A stretch of DNA of 64,000 bases from Saccharothrix saharensis (GTDB lineage: Bacteria > Actinomycetota > Actinomycetes > Mycobacteriales > Pseudonocardiaceae): contig NZ_VFPP01000001.1 in the NCBI RefSeq assembly GCF_006716745.1, positions 496,001 through 560,000 on the forward strand, written 5' to 3'. The notes beneath the pieces are model-generated. The model was not told the origin of the DNA and made no database searches. It was given only the letters and a program-made list of their open reading frames with translations. Made by a program: the position numbers and the translations under genes. Below, piece after piece: positions 16,085-23,271 of this stretch (its first letter is position 1; each line of letters opens with the position of its first letter).

Positions 16085-17482
16085 ATGAGCGTGGCCGACA
16101 GCACCGCACCCGCCGTGGACCGCAAGCGGGAACAACGCGGCTGGACCTGGTACGACTGGGCGAACTCGGTGTTCCCGACCTCGGTGGTCACCGTGTTCCT
16201 GTCCGGCTACCTGACCGCGGTGGCCAAGGAGGCGGCGCTGGCCGACACCGCCCGCAACGGCCCCACCCCCTGTGCGGACGGGTCGCTCAAGCAGTGCGAC
16301 ATCTCCCTGTTCGGCGCCTACTTCCCCGCCGGGTCGCTGTGGGGCTACCTGCTGTCGATCGCCACGGTCGTGCAGGTCGTGGTGCTGCCGGTGATGGGCG
16401 CGATCGCCGACCGCACCCAGAACAAGCGCCGCATGCTCGGCGGGCTGGCGTTCACCGGGTCGGCGGCCACGATCGCGCTGGCCGCGGTCGGCGGCGACAA
16501 CTGGCACCTGGGCGTCGCGCTGTTCATCCTCGGCAACATCTGCTACGGCGCGTCGGTCGTCGTGTACTACGCGTTCCTGCCCGAGATCGCCGCCCCCGAC
16601 GAGCGCGACGCGGTGTCCTCGCGCGGCTGGGCGTTCGGCTACCTCGGCGGCGGCCTGGCGCTGGCCGTGCAGTTGGCGCTGTTCATCGGCCACGACGCCA
16701 TCGGCCTGAGCGAGGGCGCGGCGGTGCGGGTCGGGTTCGTGCTGTCGGGGCTGTGGTGGGCCGGGTTCACCCTCATCCCGCTGGCGCGGCTCAAGCGCCA
16801 CCAGCCGCCGCACGGCACCGAGTCGGGGGCGTCGGTGATCACCGCCGGGTTCGCCGAGCTGCGCCAGACCGTGAAGCAGGCGCGGCTGTTCCCGCTGACG
16901 CTGGCGTTCCTGGGCACCTACCTGATCTACACCGACGGCATCGCCACCGTCGCCAACGTCTCCGCCCAGTACGGGCGCGACGAGCTCAAGCTGGACGAGA
17001 CGGTGCTGATCACCACGATCCTGATCGTGCAGTTCGTCGCGTTCTTCGGCGGGATGCTGCACGGCCGGGTGGCGAAGTCGTGGGGCGCCAAGCGCACCAT
17101 CATGGTCAGCCTGTGCGTGTGGATTGTGGTGATCGGCGCGGCGTTCTTCGTCCAAGCCGGGCAGCAGACCCAGTTCTACGCCCTGGCGGCCGGGATCGGG
17201 CTGGTGCTGGGCGGCACGAACGCGTTGTCGCGGTCGCTGTTCAGCCAGATGATCCCGCCCGGCCGCGAGGCGCAGTACTTCTCCCTCTACGAGGTCGGCG
17301 AGCGCTCCACCTCGTGGCTGGGGCCGCTGGTGTTCGCCGGCGTCGGGCAGGCCACCGGCTCGTTCCGGCTGGCGATCATCTCGCTGGTGATCTTCTTCGT
17401 GGTCGGGTTCGTGCTGATGATCTTCGTGCCGGTCCGCAAGGCCATCGCCGCCTCCGGCAACCCCGTGCCCGCCAAGGTGTGA
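16085..17482 (+). CDS. MFS transporter, Atg22/UMF1 type
   Basis: 465 aa. RGWTWYDWANSVFPTSVVTV is the conserved first segment of the UMF1/Atg22 branch, where Y-D-W-A-N-S is diagnostic. GAIADRTQNKRRML is the loop 2-3 motif, with about twelve hydrophobic segments in all. FAFLPEIA-like (YYAFLPEIAAPDERDAVSSRG) is also typical. These permeases are proposed exporters, by analogy with the yeast vacuolar amino-acid effluxer; no substrate is known in actinomycetes. The ATG at 16085 lies only about 10 nt after a TATACA -10 element, so the leader is very short. Control by the palindrome at 16034-16055 is likely. Confidence 0.85.
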   Translation: MSVADSTAPAVDRKREQRGWTWYDWANSVFPTSVVTVFLSGYLTAVAKEAALADTARNGPTPCADGSLKQCDISLFGAYFPAGSLWGYLLSIATVVQVVVLPVMGAIADRTQNKRRMLGGLAFTGSAATIALAAVGGDNWHLGVALFILGNICYGASVVVYYAFLPEIAAPDERDAVSSRGWAFGYLGGGLALAVQLALFIGHDAIGLSEGAAVRVGFVLSGLWWAGFTLIPLARLKRHQPPHGTESGASVITAGFAELRQTVKQARLFPLTLAFLGTYLIYTDGIATVANVSAQYGRDELKLDETVLITTILIVQFVAFFGGMLHGRVAKSWGAKRTIMVSLCVWIVVIGAAFFVQAGQQTQFYALAAGIGLVLGGTNALSRSLFSQMIPPGREAQYFSLYEVGERSTSWLGPLVFAGVGQATGSFRLAIISLVIFFVVGFVLMIFVPVRKAIAASGNPVPAKV

Positions 17483-17488
17483 CGCGAC

Positions 17489-17521
17489 CGGCCGCCCGGG
17501 CACGCGAGTCCCGGGCGGCCG
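17489..17521. terminator. Bidirectional GC-rich hairpin terminator
   Basis: CGGCCGCCCGGG (17489-17500) pairs perfectly with CCCGGGCGGCCG (17510-17521) around a 9-nt loop. It lies between the convergent MFS and membrane-protein genes. There is no U run, as is common for actinomycete terminators. Confidence 0.6.
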
Positions 17522-17527
17522 CTCCGC

Positions 17528-18244
17528 TCACGTCGCCGACACCGGCTCCCGCACCGACCAGGGCCGCAACACCGCGACCACGACCGCGGCGATCAGCCAC
17601 GCCGCCAGCATCGTCCGCGTGGACAGGCCCGGGGTGAACACCACCGACGCGATCCCGGCCACCAGCCCGACCGGCGCGACCAGCCACCAGCGCCGCGACA
17701 CCGGCGGCGCCTCCCGGTGGAACCCCGCCACCGCCGCCGCCGCGGTCACCAGCGCCGGGCCGTGCCACACCAGCGCCCACCACGACGGGAACCCGACCGC
17801 CACCGACCACACCGCCGGCACCAGCGCCATCAGGCCCAGCAGCCCCGCCACGACCCGGCCGGTCGCGCGCCGGCCCGCGACCAGCGCCGCGAACGCCACC
17901 GCGGCCGCCACGTCGTACCACCAGCCCTGCACGTCGCCGAAGAACCCGACCCGCGCGGTCACCGTCCACGACTGCGCCGCCGCCACCAACTGGCCCAGCA
18001 GACCCGTCAACGCCACCGCCCGCAGCACGGTGCCCGCCGCGCGTCGCGCGCCCAGCCGCACCCGCACCGACAGCGCCAGCGTCGCCCCCGTCTCACCCCA
18101 TCCCGGCCAGCCGTGCTCCAGGTCCAGCCCGTCGGTGCGGTCGGCGAGGAAGATGCCGACCATCTCCTCCTCGCGCTCGGCCCGGTACCAGGCGGGCAGC
18201 ACCCGCAGCAGCGCCCGGTAGCGGCGTTCCAGGTTCGACCTCAC
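17528..18244 (-). CDS. Polytopic membrane protein of unknown function, partner of PadR regulator
   Basis: 238 aa from GTG 18244 (GTG 18253 and 18265 are alternatives that overlap padR). It begins RSNLERRYRALLRVLPAWYR-AEREEEM, the start seen in actinobacterial membrane proteins encoded next to PadR regulators, followed by about six hydrophobic helices (for example TVLRAVALTGLLGQLVAAA and MLAAWLIAAVVVAVL). No catalytic motif is visible. The PadR stop and these starts overlap or nearly touch, so the two genes form one operon and this protein is probably the regulator's main output. Its role is not known. Confidence 0.7.
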   Translation of the reverse strand: MRSNLERRYRALLRVLPAWYRAEREEEMVGIFLADRTDGLDLEHGWPGWGETGATLALSVRVRLGARRAAGTVLRAVALTGLLGQLVAAAQSWTVTARVGFFGDVQGWWYDVAAAVAFAALVAGRRATGRVVAGLLGLMALVPAVWSVAVGFPSWWALVWHGPALVTAAAAVAGFHREAPPVSRRWWLVAPVGLVAGIASVVFTPGLSTRTMLAAWLIAAVVVAVLRPWSVREPVSAT

Positions 18245-18254
18245 AGCCCACACC

Positions 18255-18569
18255 TCACAGCGCACCCCTCGCCTTGAGCACCGACGATGCGGCGCGCACG
18301 TTCGCCGACAGCCGGGCCACCTCCGCCGACAACGCCCGCACCCCGGCGTCGGTCAACCGGTAGTAGCGGCGCAGCCTGCCCTGGTGGACCTCCTCCCGGT
18401 CCCGCTCGGCCAGGCCTTCGGCGACCAGCCGGTCCAGCACCCCGTACAGGGTGCCGACCCGCAGCCGCGTCCGGCCCTCCGACAGCCCGTCGACCGCGCG
18501 CACGATCGCGTAGCCGTGCAACGGCTCCTCCGCCAACGCGGTGAGCACCAGGAACACCTGCTCCGACAT
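18255..18569 (-). CDS. PadR family transcriptional regulator
   Basis: 104 aa. FLVLTALAEEPLHGYAIVRA, VGTLYGVLDRLVAEGLAERD and GRLRRYYRLTDAGVRALSAE give the complete PadR winged helix with its wing and dimerisation helix; this is the short subfamily-1 size. PadR proteins repress transporter or stress genes and often their own operon. Start ATG 18569 was chosen because the frame upstream has no similarity. The inverted repeat at 18588-18606, 18 bp before the start, is the likely autoregulatory site. Confidence 0.85.
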   Translation of the reverse strand: MSEQVFLVLTALAEEPLHGYAIVRAVDGLSEGRTRLRVGTLYGVLDRLVAEGLAERDREEVHQGRLRRYYRLTDAGVRALSAEVARLSANVRAASSVLKARGAL

Positions 18570-18587
18570 ACCTCTCACACCGCAGGT

Positions 18588-18606
18588 TATACCGCTTTGC
18601 GATATA
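18588..18606. promoter_or_regulatory. Near-perfect dyad between padR and rrf2 genes
   Basis: TATACCGC, TTT, GCGATATA: seven of eight arm positions are complementary. The 91-bp divergent spacer is AT-rich and must hold both promoters. The dyad is close to the padR start and is probably a PadR operator. GGATAATCGATGTCC at about 18623-18637 is nearer the Rrf2 gene. Confidence 0.4.
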
Positions 18607-18660
18607 TCTCGGCAAGGAATCTGGATAATCGATGTCCAAGATCGGGTAGGGTCGGCGACC

Positions 18661-19110
18661 GTGAGGATGACCGAGGGCGTCGAGTGGGCCCTGCACTGCT
18701 GCCTGGACCTGGCCTGGGCCGACGGCACCCCCGTGCCCGCCGCCCGCCTCGCCGCGCTGCACGGCCTGCCCCCGGCCTACCTGACCAAGCAGCTGCAGGC
18801 GCTGGGGCGCGCCGGCATCGTCCGCTCCACCCCCGGCCCCCGCGGCGGCTACCTCCTCGACCGTCCCGCGCACACCGTCACCCTCATGGACGTCGTCGCG
18901 GCCGTGGACGGCCCCGACCCCGCGTTCCGCTGCACCGAGATCCGCCCCGGCGGCCCGCACCCCACCCGGTGCGCCATCGACACCGCCATGACCCGCGCCG
19001 AGACCGCGTGGCGCCGCGAACTGGCCGCCCGCACCCTGGCCGACCTCGACGCCGACGTGCGCCGCGCCGACCCCGACGCCCCGGCCGCCACCCGCGCCCG
19101 ACTCACCTGA
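18661..19110 (+). CDS. Rrf2 family transcriptional regulator
   Basis: 149 aa. MTEGVEWALHCCLDLAWAD, LPPAYLTKQLQALGRAGIVR and GPRGGYLLDRP are the Rrf2 helix-turn-helix and wing. The Cys residues at the usual Fe-S positions are not arranged as in NsrR/IscR (only FRCTE and TRCAID are present), so the signal may be something other than a cluster. Start GTG 18661 (VRMTEG) or ATG 18667. It is followed 24 nt later by ridA on the same strand, a pairing often seen in actinobacteria, and probably controls it. Confidence 0.85.
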   Translation: MRMTEGVEWALHCCLDLAWADGTPVPAARLAALHGLPPAYLTKQLQALGRAGIVRSTPGPRGGYLLDRPAHTVTLMDVVAAVDGPDPAFRCTEIRPGGPHPTRCAIDTAMTRAETAWRRELAARTLADLDADVRRADPDAPAATRARLT

Positions 19111-19134
19111 CCCCTCCACCGGAAGGAACCGACC

Positions 19135-19527
19135 GTGCCGCACACCCTGACCAACCCCGACGGCCTGCCCGACCCCACCGGCTACGGCTACAGCCACGTC
19201 GCCGCCACCACCGGCGAGCTGGTGTTCGTCGCCGGCCAGTACGGCTGCGACACCGACGGCCGCCTGGTGTCCGACGACTTCGCCGCCCAGGTCGCCCGCG
19301 CCTACGACAACCTCGGCGTCGCGCTGCGCGCCGCGGGCCTGGACTACCGCCACGTCGCCCGCCTGGGCACCTACGTCGTCGACCACGACCCCGACCGGCT
19401 GGCCGTGCTGCGCGACCACGTCGTGCGCATCTGGGGCGACCGGCCGCCGGCGCAGACGCTGATCGGCGTCGCCGCGCTCGCCCTGCCCGGCATGCTGTTC
19501 GAGGTCGACGCCGTCGCCGCGCGCTGA
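19135..19527 (+). CDS. RidA family protein (YjgF/YER057c/UK114)
   Basis: 130 aa. GYSHVAATTGELVFVAGQYG, NLGVALRAAGLDYRHVARLG and PAQTLIGVAALALPGMLFEV follow the RidA pattern. Canonical RidA deaminases use an Arg near the C-terminus (R105 in the enteric enzyme); here the equivalent stretch has no clear Arg after PAQT, so this may be a non-canonical subgroup and the deaminase role should not be assumed. GGAAGGA precedes GTG 19135. The gene lies directly behind an Rrf2 regulator and is probably co-transcribed with it. Confidence 0.85.
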   Translation: MPHTLTNPDGLPDPTGYGYSHVAATTGELVFVAGQYGCDTDGRLVSDDFAAQVARAYDNLGVALRAAGLDYRHVARLGTYVVDHDPDRLAVLRDHVVRIWGDRPPAQTLIGVAALALPGMLFEVDAVAAR

Positions 19528-19680
19528 GCCCCCGGGCCGGGCACCGCGCCGCCCGGTCCCCCGCCGAGGTCCACGCCCGTGCTCGACCGCGTCCGCGACG
19601 AGGCCGGCGGGCGTGCGGGGCCGGGGCGCGCGGAAGGCCGGCGGGCCGATCCCGGGCCTCGCCCGTTAGGGTGGCCGCCC

Positions 19681-20400
19681 GTGGAACCGATCATCCCCGC
19701 CCCGGACCCGACCGACGCGCTGTCCTCCGTGCCCGCCGCCGGCGCGGGCCGCGGGCTCGCGCCCACCGGGCGGCTGCGGTTCTTCTTCGGGCCGATGGAC
19801 TGCGGCAAGTCGACGCTGGCGCTGCAGATCGACCACAACCAGGCACGACAGGGACGGCGCGGGCTGCTGCTCGTGCGCCACGACCGGTCCGGGACGCCCA
19901 CGATCTCCAGCCGCATGGGCCTGGCCCGCAACGCGCTGGAGGTGCACGAGGACATGGACCTGTGCGGGCTGGTGCGCGAGCACTGGTCGCGCGGCAGCCG
20001 GGTGGACTACGTGATCGTCGACGAGGCGCAGTTCCTGTCCGCCGAGCAGGTCGACCAGCTCGCCGAGCTCGCCGACGACGCCCACCTGGAGGTCTACTGC
20101 TTCGGCCTGGCCACCGACTTCCGCAGCTGCCTGTTCCCGGGCTCGCAGCGGCTGTTCGAGCTGGCCGACGAGCTCAACGCGATCCAGGTCGAGGTGCTGT
20201 GCTGGTGCGGGCGGCCGGGCCGGTTCAACGCCCGCGTCCACGACGGCGACGTGGTGCGCGCCGGGGACACCGTGCTGGTCGCCGACACCGTCGCGGCCGA
20301 CCTCGCCGAGTTCCGCTACCAGGTGCTGTGCCGCACCCACTACCGCACCGGCGACCTCGGTCCCCACGCCGTGGACGGCCACCAGCTCAGCCTGGCCTGA
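19681..20400 (+). CDS. tdk: Thymidine kinase, type II
   Basis: 239 aa. RFFFGPMDCGKSTLALQ is the Walker A loop, YVIVDEAQFL the Walker B/DEAQ motif and YCFGLATDFR the flexible switch region. The zinc-binding lasso is represented by CWCGRPGRF and VLCRTHY. The enzyme phosphorylates thymidine with ATP in the salvage route to dTTP. The N-terminus is about 30 residues longer than in E. coli Tdk. GTG 19681 follows AGGGTGG. No operon partner; the 153-bp gap after ridA separates the two units. Confidence 0.9.
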   Translation: MEPIIPAPDPTDALSSVPAAGAGRGLAPTGRLRFFFGPMDCGKSTLALQIDHNQARQGRRGLLLVRHDRSGTPTISSRMGLARNALEVHEDMDLCGLVREHWSRGSRVDYVIVDEAQFLSAEQVDQLAELADDAHLEVYCFGLATDFRSCLFPGSQRLFELADELNAIQVEVLCWCGRPGRFNARVHDGDVVRAGDTVLVADTVAADLAEFRYQVLCRTHYRTGDLGPHAVDGHQLSLA

Positions 20401-20467
20401 CCCGACCCGGCCGGCCCCGGCTGGACTCCTCCCGCCCCGCCGTCCCACAATGGGCAATCCCCTGTTG

Positions 20468-20477
20468 CCGATATCGG
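20468..20477. promoter_or_regulatory. CCGATATCGG palindrome just upstream of the XRE-cupin gene
   Basis: A perfect 10-bp palindrome sits in GTTGCCGATATCGGGAC, ending 8 bp before the ATG at 20486. Its position suggests autoregulation by the XRE-cupin protein. The gene has no obvious ribosome-binding site other than this segment. Confidence 0.4.
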
Positions 20478-20485
20478 GACACCAC

Positions 20486-21079
20486 ATGAGCGACGACGCC
20501 ACCCCCGCCGACGACCTGACCGACGAGGTGCTGGACAGGGTCGGCGAGCGGCTGCGGCACATCCGCACCAGCCGGGGCGCGACGCTGGCCGACCTGTCGG
20601 CGGCGACCGGGATCTCCAAGAGCACGCTGTCGCGGCTGGAGTCCGGGCAGCGGCGGCCGAGCCTGGAACTGCTGCTGCCCATCGCCCGCGCGCACCGCGT
20701 GCCGCTGGACGAGCTGGTGGGCGCGCCGCCGGTGGGCGATCCGCGGATCCGGCCGGTGCCCGTGCGGCGCAACGGCATGACGGTGCTGCCGCTGACCCAG
20801 CAACCGGGCGGCCTGCAGGCCTTCAAGATGATCATCCCGGACCGGGGTGAGCCGGATCCGCGCACGCACACCGGCTACGAGTGGCTCTACGTGCTGTCGG
20901 GGCGGCTGCGGCTGATCCTGGCCGACCACGACGTGGTGCTGGTGGCCGGGGAGGCCGCGGAGTTCGACACGCGCCTGCCGCACTGGTTCGGCCCCGCGGG
21001 CCCCGAGCCGGTGGAGATCCTGAGCCTGTTCGGCAAGCAGGGCGAGCAGATCCACATGCGCACCCGCCGCAAGGACTGA
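20486..21079 (+). CDS. XRE family regulator with C-terminal cupin domain
   Basis: 197 aa. Residues 15-75 are a lambda-repressor-like helix-turn-helix (RLRHIRTSRGATLADLSAAT, GISKSTLSRLESGQRRPS). From about residue 115 comes a cupin (HTGYEWLYVLSGRLRLIL, VLVAGEAAEFDTRLPHWFG), the usual sensor of this class. Such proteins bind small ligands in the barrel and repress metabolic genes. Start ATG 20486; an earlier in-frame ATG at 20450 would place the palindrome inside the gene. A NUDIX gene follows on the same strand after 43 nt. Confidence 0.9.
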   Translation: MSDDATPADDLTDEVLDRVGERLRHIRTSRGATLADLSAATGISKSTLSRLESGQRRPSLELLLPIARAHRVPLDELVGAPPVGDPRIRPVPVRRNGMTVLPLTQQPGGLQAFKMIIPDRGEPDPRTHTGYEWLYVLSGRLRLILADHDVVLVAGEAAEFDTRLPHWFGPAGPEPVEILSLFGKQGEQIHMRTRRKD

Positions 21080-21122
21080 CCGGCCGCTGCCGTCACACTG
21101 TGCGGATGAGGGGTGGACACGC

Positions 21123-21596
21123 GTGACGGGCGGGCGGCGCAGCGCCGGGATCCTGCTGCACCGGGTGGTCGACGGCGGACGGCAGGTCCTGCTGGGGCAC
21201 ATGGGCGGGCCGTTCTGGGCGCGCAAGGACGACGGCGCCTGGTCGATTCCCAAGGGTGAGCCCGACGGCGACGAGGAGCCGGAGGCCACGGCGCGGCGCG
21301 AGTTCACCGAGGAGCTGGGCGTGCCGGTGCCCGAGGGCGAGCTGGTGCCGTTGGGCGAGGTGCGCCAGTCCGGGGGCAAGGTGGTCACGGCGTGGGCGCT
21401 GGCCGCCGACCTCGACCCCGATCAGGTGATTCCCGGCACGTTCACCCTGGAGTGGCCCCGCGGGTCCGGCACGGTCCGCGAGTTCCCGGAGGTGGACCGG
21501 GTGGCCTGGTTTCCGCTGGCCGAAGCGCGGGTAAAAGTGGTGAAGGCCCAACGCGAACTGCTCGACCGCCTCGCGGAAATGCACTCTTTCGAGTGA
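21123..21596 (+). CDS. NUDIX hydrolase
   Basis: 157 aa with a complete Nudix box, GEPDGDEEPEATARREFTEE followed by LG, matching GX5EX7REUXEEXGU with slight spacing variation. SAGILLHRVVDGGRQVLLGH and WSIPKGE are typical of diadenosine-polyphosphate/MutT-like members. The substrate is probably a nucleoside diphosphate derivative; this cannot be narrowed further. GTG 21123 was chosen to place the first strand at residue 7. A 470-bp non-coding stretch follows. Confidence 0.85.
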   Translation: MTGGRRSAGILLHRVVDGGRQVLLGHMGGPFWARKDDGAWSIPKGEPDGDEEPEATARREFTEELGVPVPEGELVPLGEVRQSGGKVVTAWALAADLDPDQVIPGTFTLEWPRGSGTVREFPEVDRVAWFPLAEARVKVVKAQRELLDRLAEMHSFE

Positions 21597-21850
21597 CACT
21601 GAAGTCATCGATCGGATAAAGCGTCCGATTGGACGTTTGGGTGCGGTCCGGACGGGTGATTCATCCTCATGTCCGCCACCGAACACACTCGTGCCGCCAC
21701 CCAGCGTGGCGGCAGACCCCTCCGCCGTTGGAATGACTTTGCGTGACCGCAACCATGACGGACGTCACTACCGGCGAGTTAAACCCGCCGTAACGTCGCC
21801 CTGCGTGGTCGGTCTAAGCTGTCGCAGCCGCACGACTTCTGCCAGGACTG

Positions 21851-21869
21851 CTCCATCAGTGTGATGGAG
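21851..21869 (+). other. Perfect 8-bp hairpin in the rbpA upstream region
   Basis: CTCCATCA (21851-21858), loop GTG, TGATGGAG (21862-21869). A stem this strong with a 3-nt loop in otherwise unassigned sequence could belong to a leader RNA, a small RNA or a terminator of the NUDIX unit. No U run follows. Confidence 0.35.
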
Positions 21870-21935
21870 TCGCCCGGTAGCTTGATAACGCGTCACGAAC
21901 CGGCCGCGATTGCATCCCTTAGGAGGAAGCCTTCG

Positions 21936-21971
21936 TTGACGGGTGAAAGACGTCACTGTGGGCGACGATGA
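21936..21971 (+). CDS. Possible 11-residue leader peptide upstream of rbpA
   Basis: AGGAGGAA at 21921-21928 is the best Shine-Dalgarno match in the region. Nine nt after AGGAGG is TTG 21936, opening LTGERRHCGRR and a TGA at 21969-21971. A GTG at 21943 opens a longer frame but is badly spaced. The peptide has one Cys and five Arg. Whether it is translated, and whether it lies on the rbpA transcript, is unknown. Confidence 0.25.
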   Translation: MTGERRHCGRR

Positions 21972-21982
21972 CCGTGAAGCCG

Positions 21983-22008
21983 GGAACGAACGGAGCAGTC
22001 CGATCGTT
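21983..22008 (+). promoter_or_regulatory. Putative ECF-sigma (SigE-like) promoter of rbpA
   Basis: GGAAC at 21983-21987 and CGTT at 22005-22008 are separated by 17 nt, matching the -35/-10 pattern of SigE/SigH-type ECF sigma factors. Transcription would start about 50 nt before the rbpA ATG. rbpA is known to be under ECF sigma control in mycobacteria and Streptomyces, which supports the reading. Confidence 0.5.
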
Positions 22009-22066
22009 GCACTCGGTGAGCAACAAGCCTGGGCCCCGGCCCTGAGCCGAGCGAAAGGACACCGCC

Positions 22067-22411
22067 ATGGCCGACCGCGTTCTACGGGGTAGCCGGCTCG
22101 GAGCAGTCAGCTACGAGACCGACCGCAATCACGACCTCGCCCCGCGCCGGTCGGTGCGGTACGCCTGCCCCAAGGGCCACGACTTCGAGGTCCCGTTCTC
22201 CGACGACGCCGAGATCCCCCACACCTGGGAGTGCCGCCTGCACGGCCAGGAGTCGAAGATCATCGACGGCGCCGAGCCGGAGCAGAAGAAGATCAAGCCG
22301 CCGCGCACGCACTGGGACATGCTCCTGGAGCGGCGCACGATCCCGGAGCTCGAGGAGCTGCTGGACGAGCGGCTGGAGGAGCTGAAGGGGCGGCGCACCC
22401 GCACCGCCTGA
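22067..22411 (+). CDS. rbpA: RNA polymerase-binding protein RbpA
   Basis: 114 aa. VLRGSRLGAVSYETDRNHDL is the N-terminal tail, APRRSVRYACPKGHDFEVPF with WECRLHG the beta-rich core, and RTHWDMLLERRTIPELEELL the basic linker and sigma-interaction helix. All segments match actinobacterial RbpA in order and length. The protein binds RNA polymerase and the primary sigma factor and stabilises open complexes. GCGAAAGGA precedes the ATG. It is converged upon by ppm1, with a strong terminator between them. Confidence 0.95.
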   Translation: MADRVLRGSRLGAVSYETDRNHDLAPRRSVRYACPKGHDFEVPFSDDAEIPHTWECRLHGQESKIIDGAEPEQKKIKPPRTHWDMLLERRTIPELEELLDERLEELKGRRTRTA

Positions 22412-22418
22412 GCCCGTG

Positions 22419-22468
22419 ACGTGCGAAGGGGCCCACCGGATGCCCGTCCGGTGGGCCCCTTCGCACGT
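22419..22468. terminator. Bidirectional terminator, perfect 22-bp stem
   Basis: The left arm 22419-22440 (starting ACGTGCGAAGGGGCCCACC) and the right arm 22447-22468 are exact reverse complements around the 6-nt loop TGCCCG. It lies between the convergent rbpA and ppm1 stops, 7 and 8 nt from each. Confidence 0.85.
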
Positions 22469-22476
22469 GCGGGGGT

Positions 22477-23271
22477 CTAGCGGTTGCTGGTGGTCTTGGC
22501 CTTCTTGGGCGCGACCAGGTCCCGCAGCTGGGTGCCGCGGCGGCGCAGGCCCCACTTCGTGACGCGGATGAGCGCTTCGCGGACGATGTCGCCGCTCATC
22601 TTGGACACGCCGATCTCACGCTCGGTGAACGTGATGGGGACCTCGACGACGCGGTAGCCCAGTTCGATGGTGCGCCAGGCGAGGTCGATCTGGAAGCAGT
22701 AGCCCGCGGAGGCGACGTTGTGCAGCTTGAGGTTGCGCAGCACGTCGGTGCGGTAGGCGCGGAAGCCCGCGGTGATGTCCTTGACCGACGCGCCCAGCGC
22801 GAGCCGCGAGTACAGGTTGGCGCCGCGGGAGAGGATCTCGCGCTTCTTGGGCCAGTTGACCACGGTGCCGCCGGGCACGTAGCGGGAGCCGATCACGAGG
22901 TCCGCGTCGTGCAGGGCGTCGAGCATGCGGGGCAGGTCCTCGGGTGCGTGGGAGCCGTCGGCGTCCATCTCCACGAGCACCTGGTAGCCGCGGTCCATGC
23001 CCCAGCCGAAGCCGGCGATGTAGGCGGCGCCGAGCCCGGCCTTCTCCGTGCGGTGCAGCACGTGCACGCGGTCGTCGGCGGCGGCCATCTCGTCGGCCAG
23101 CTGTCCTGTGCCGTCGGGGCTGCCGTCGTCCACCACGAGGGCGTGCACGGTGGGCAGCGCGGTGTGCAGCCGCTTCACGATCTTCCCGATGTTGTCCCGC
23201 TCGTTGTAGGTCGGGATCACCACCAGCACCGGCCCGAGCTCGCGGTCAGGCTGCGCCTGCTGGTCCGCCAT
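22477..23271 (-). CDS. ppm1: Polyprenol monophosphomannose synthase
   Basis: 264 aa, a GT2 enzyme of the dolichol-phosphate-mannose synthase group. [40 protein letters not shown] (DXD metal site), ITAGFRAYR and [16 protein letters not shown] cover the family. It moves mannose from GDP-mannose to polyprenyl phosphate for lipoglycan and protein O-mannosylation. Start ATG 23271 was chosen over an upstream extension; it overlaps the 3' end of lnt by 26 nt. In mycobacteria the Lnt and Ppm1 activities are fused in one protein (Rv2051c), so this overlap is the split form of the same unit. Confidence 0.95.
   Translation of the reverse strand: MADQQAQPDRELGPVLVVIPTYNERDNIGKIVKRLHTALPTVHALVVDDGSPDGTGQLADEMAAADDRVHVLHRTEKAGLGAAYIAGFGWGMDRGYQVLVEMDADGSHAPEDLPRMLDALHDADLVIGSRYVPGGTVVNWPKKREILSRGANLYSRLALGASVKDITAGFRAYRTDVLRNLKLHNVASAGYCFQIDLAWRTIELGYRVVEVPITFTEREIGVSKMSGDIVREALIRVTKWGLRRRGTQLRDLVAPKKAKTTSNR

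Larger units (their letters stand above)
21597..22066. other. 470-bp leader/intergenic region before rbpA
   Basis: No protein gene could be supported here. Three structures are visible: a perfect 8-bp hairpin at 21851-21869, a consensus ribosome-binding site with a tiny ORF at 21921-21971, and an ECF-type promoter at 21983-22008. Two of these lie upstream of the promoter, so the region may hold a second promoter with a structured leader or a small RNA. No known riboswitch or RNA family was recognised. Confidence 0.5.

Noticed and set aside
21730-21735. GGAATG as -35 of a SigR-type promoter for rbpA
   Set aside because: No GTT-type -10 occurs 18-19 nt downstream; GGAAC-N17-CGTT at 21983 fits better.
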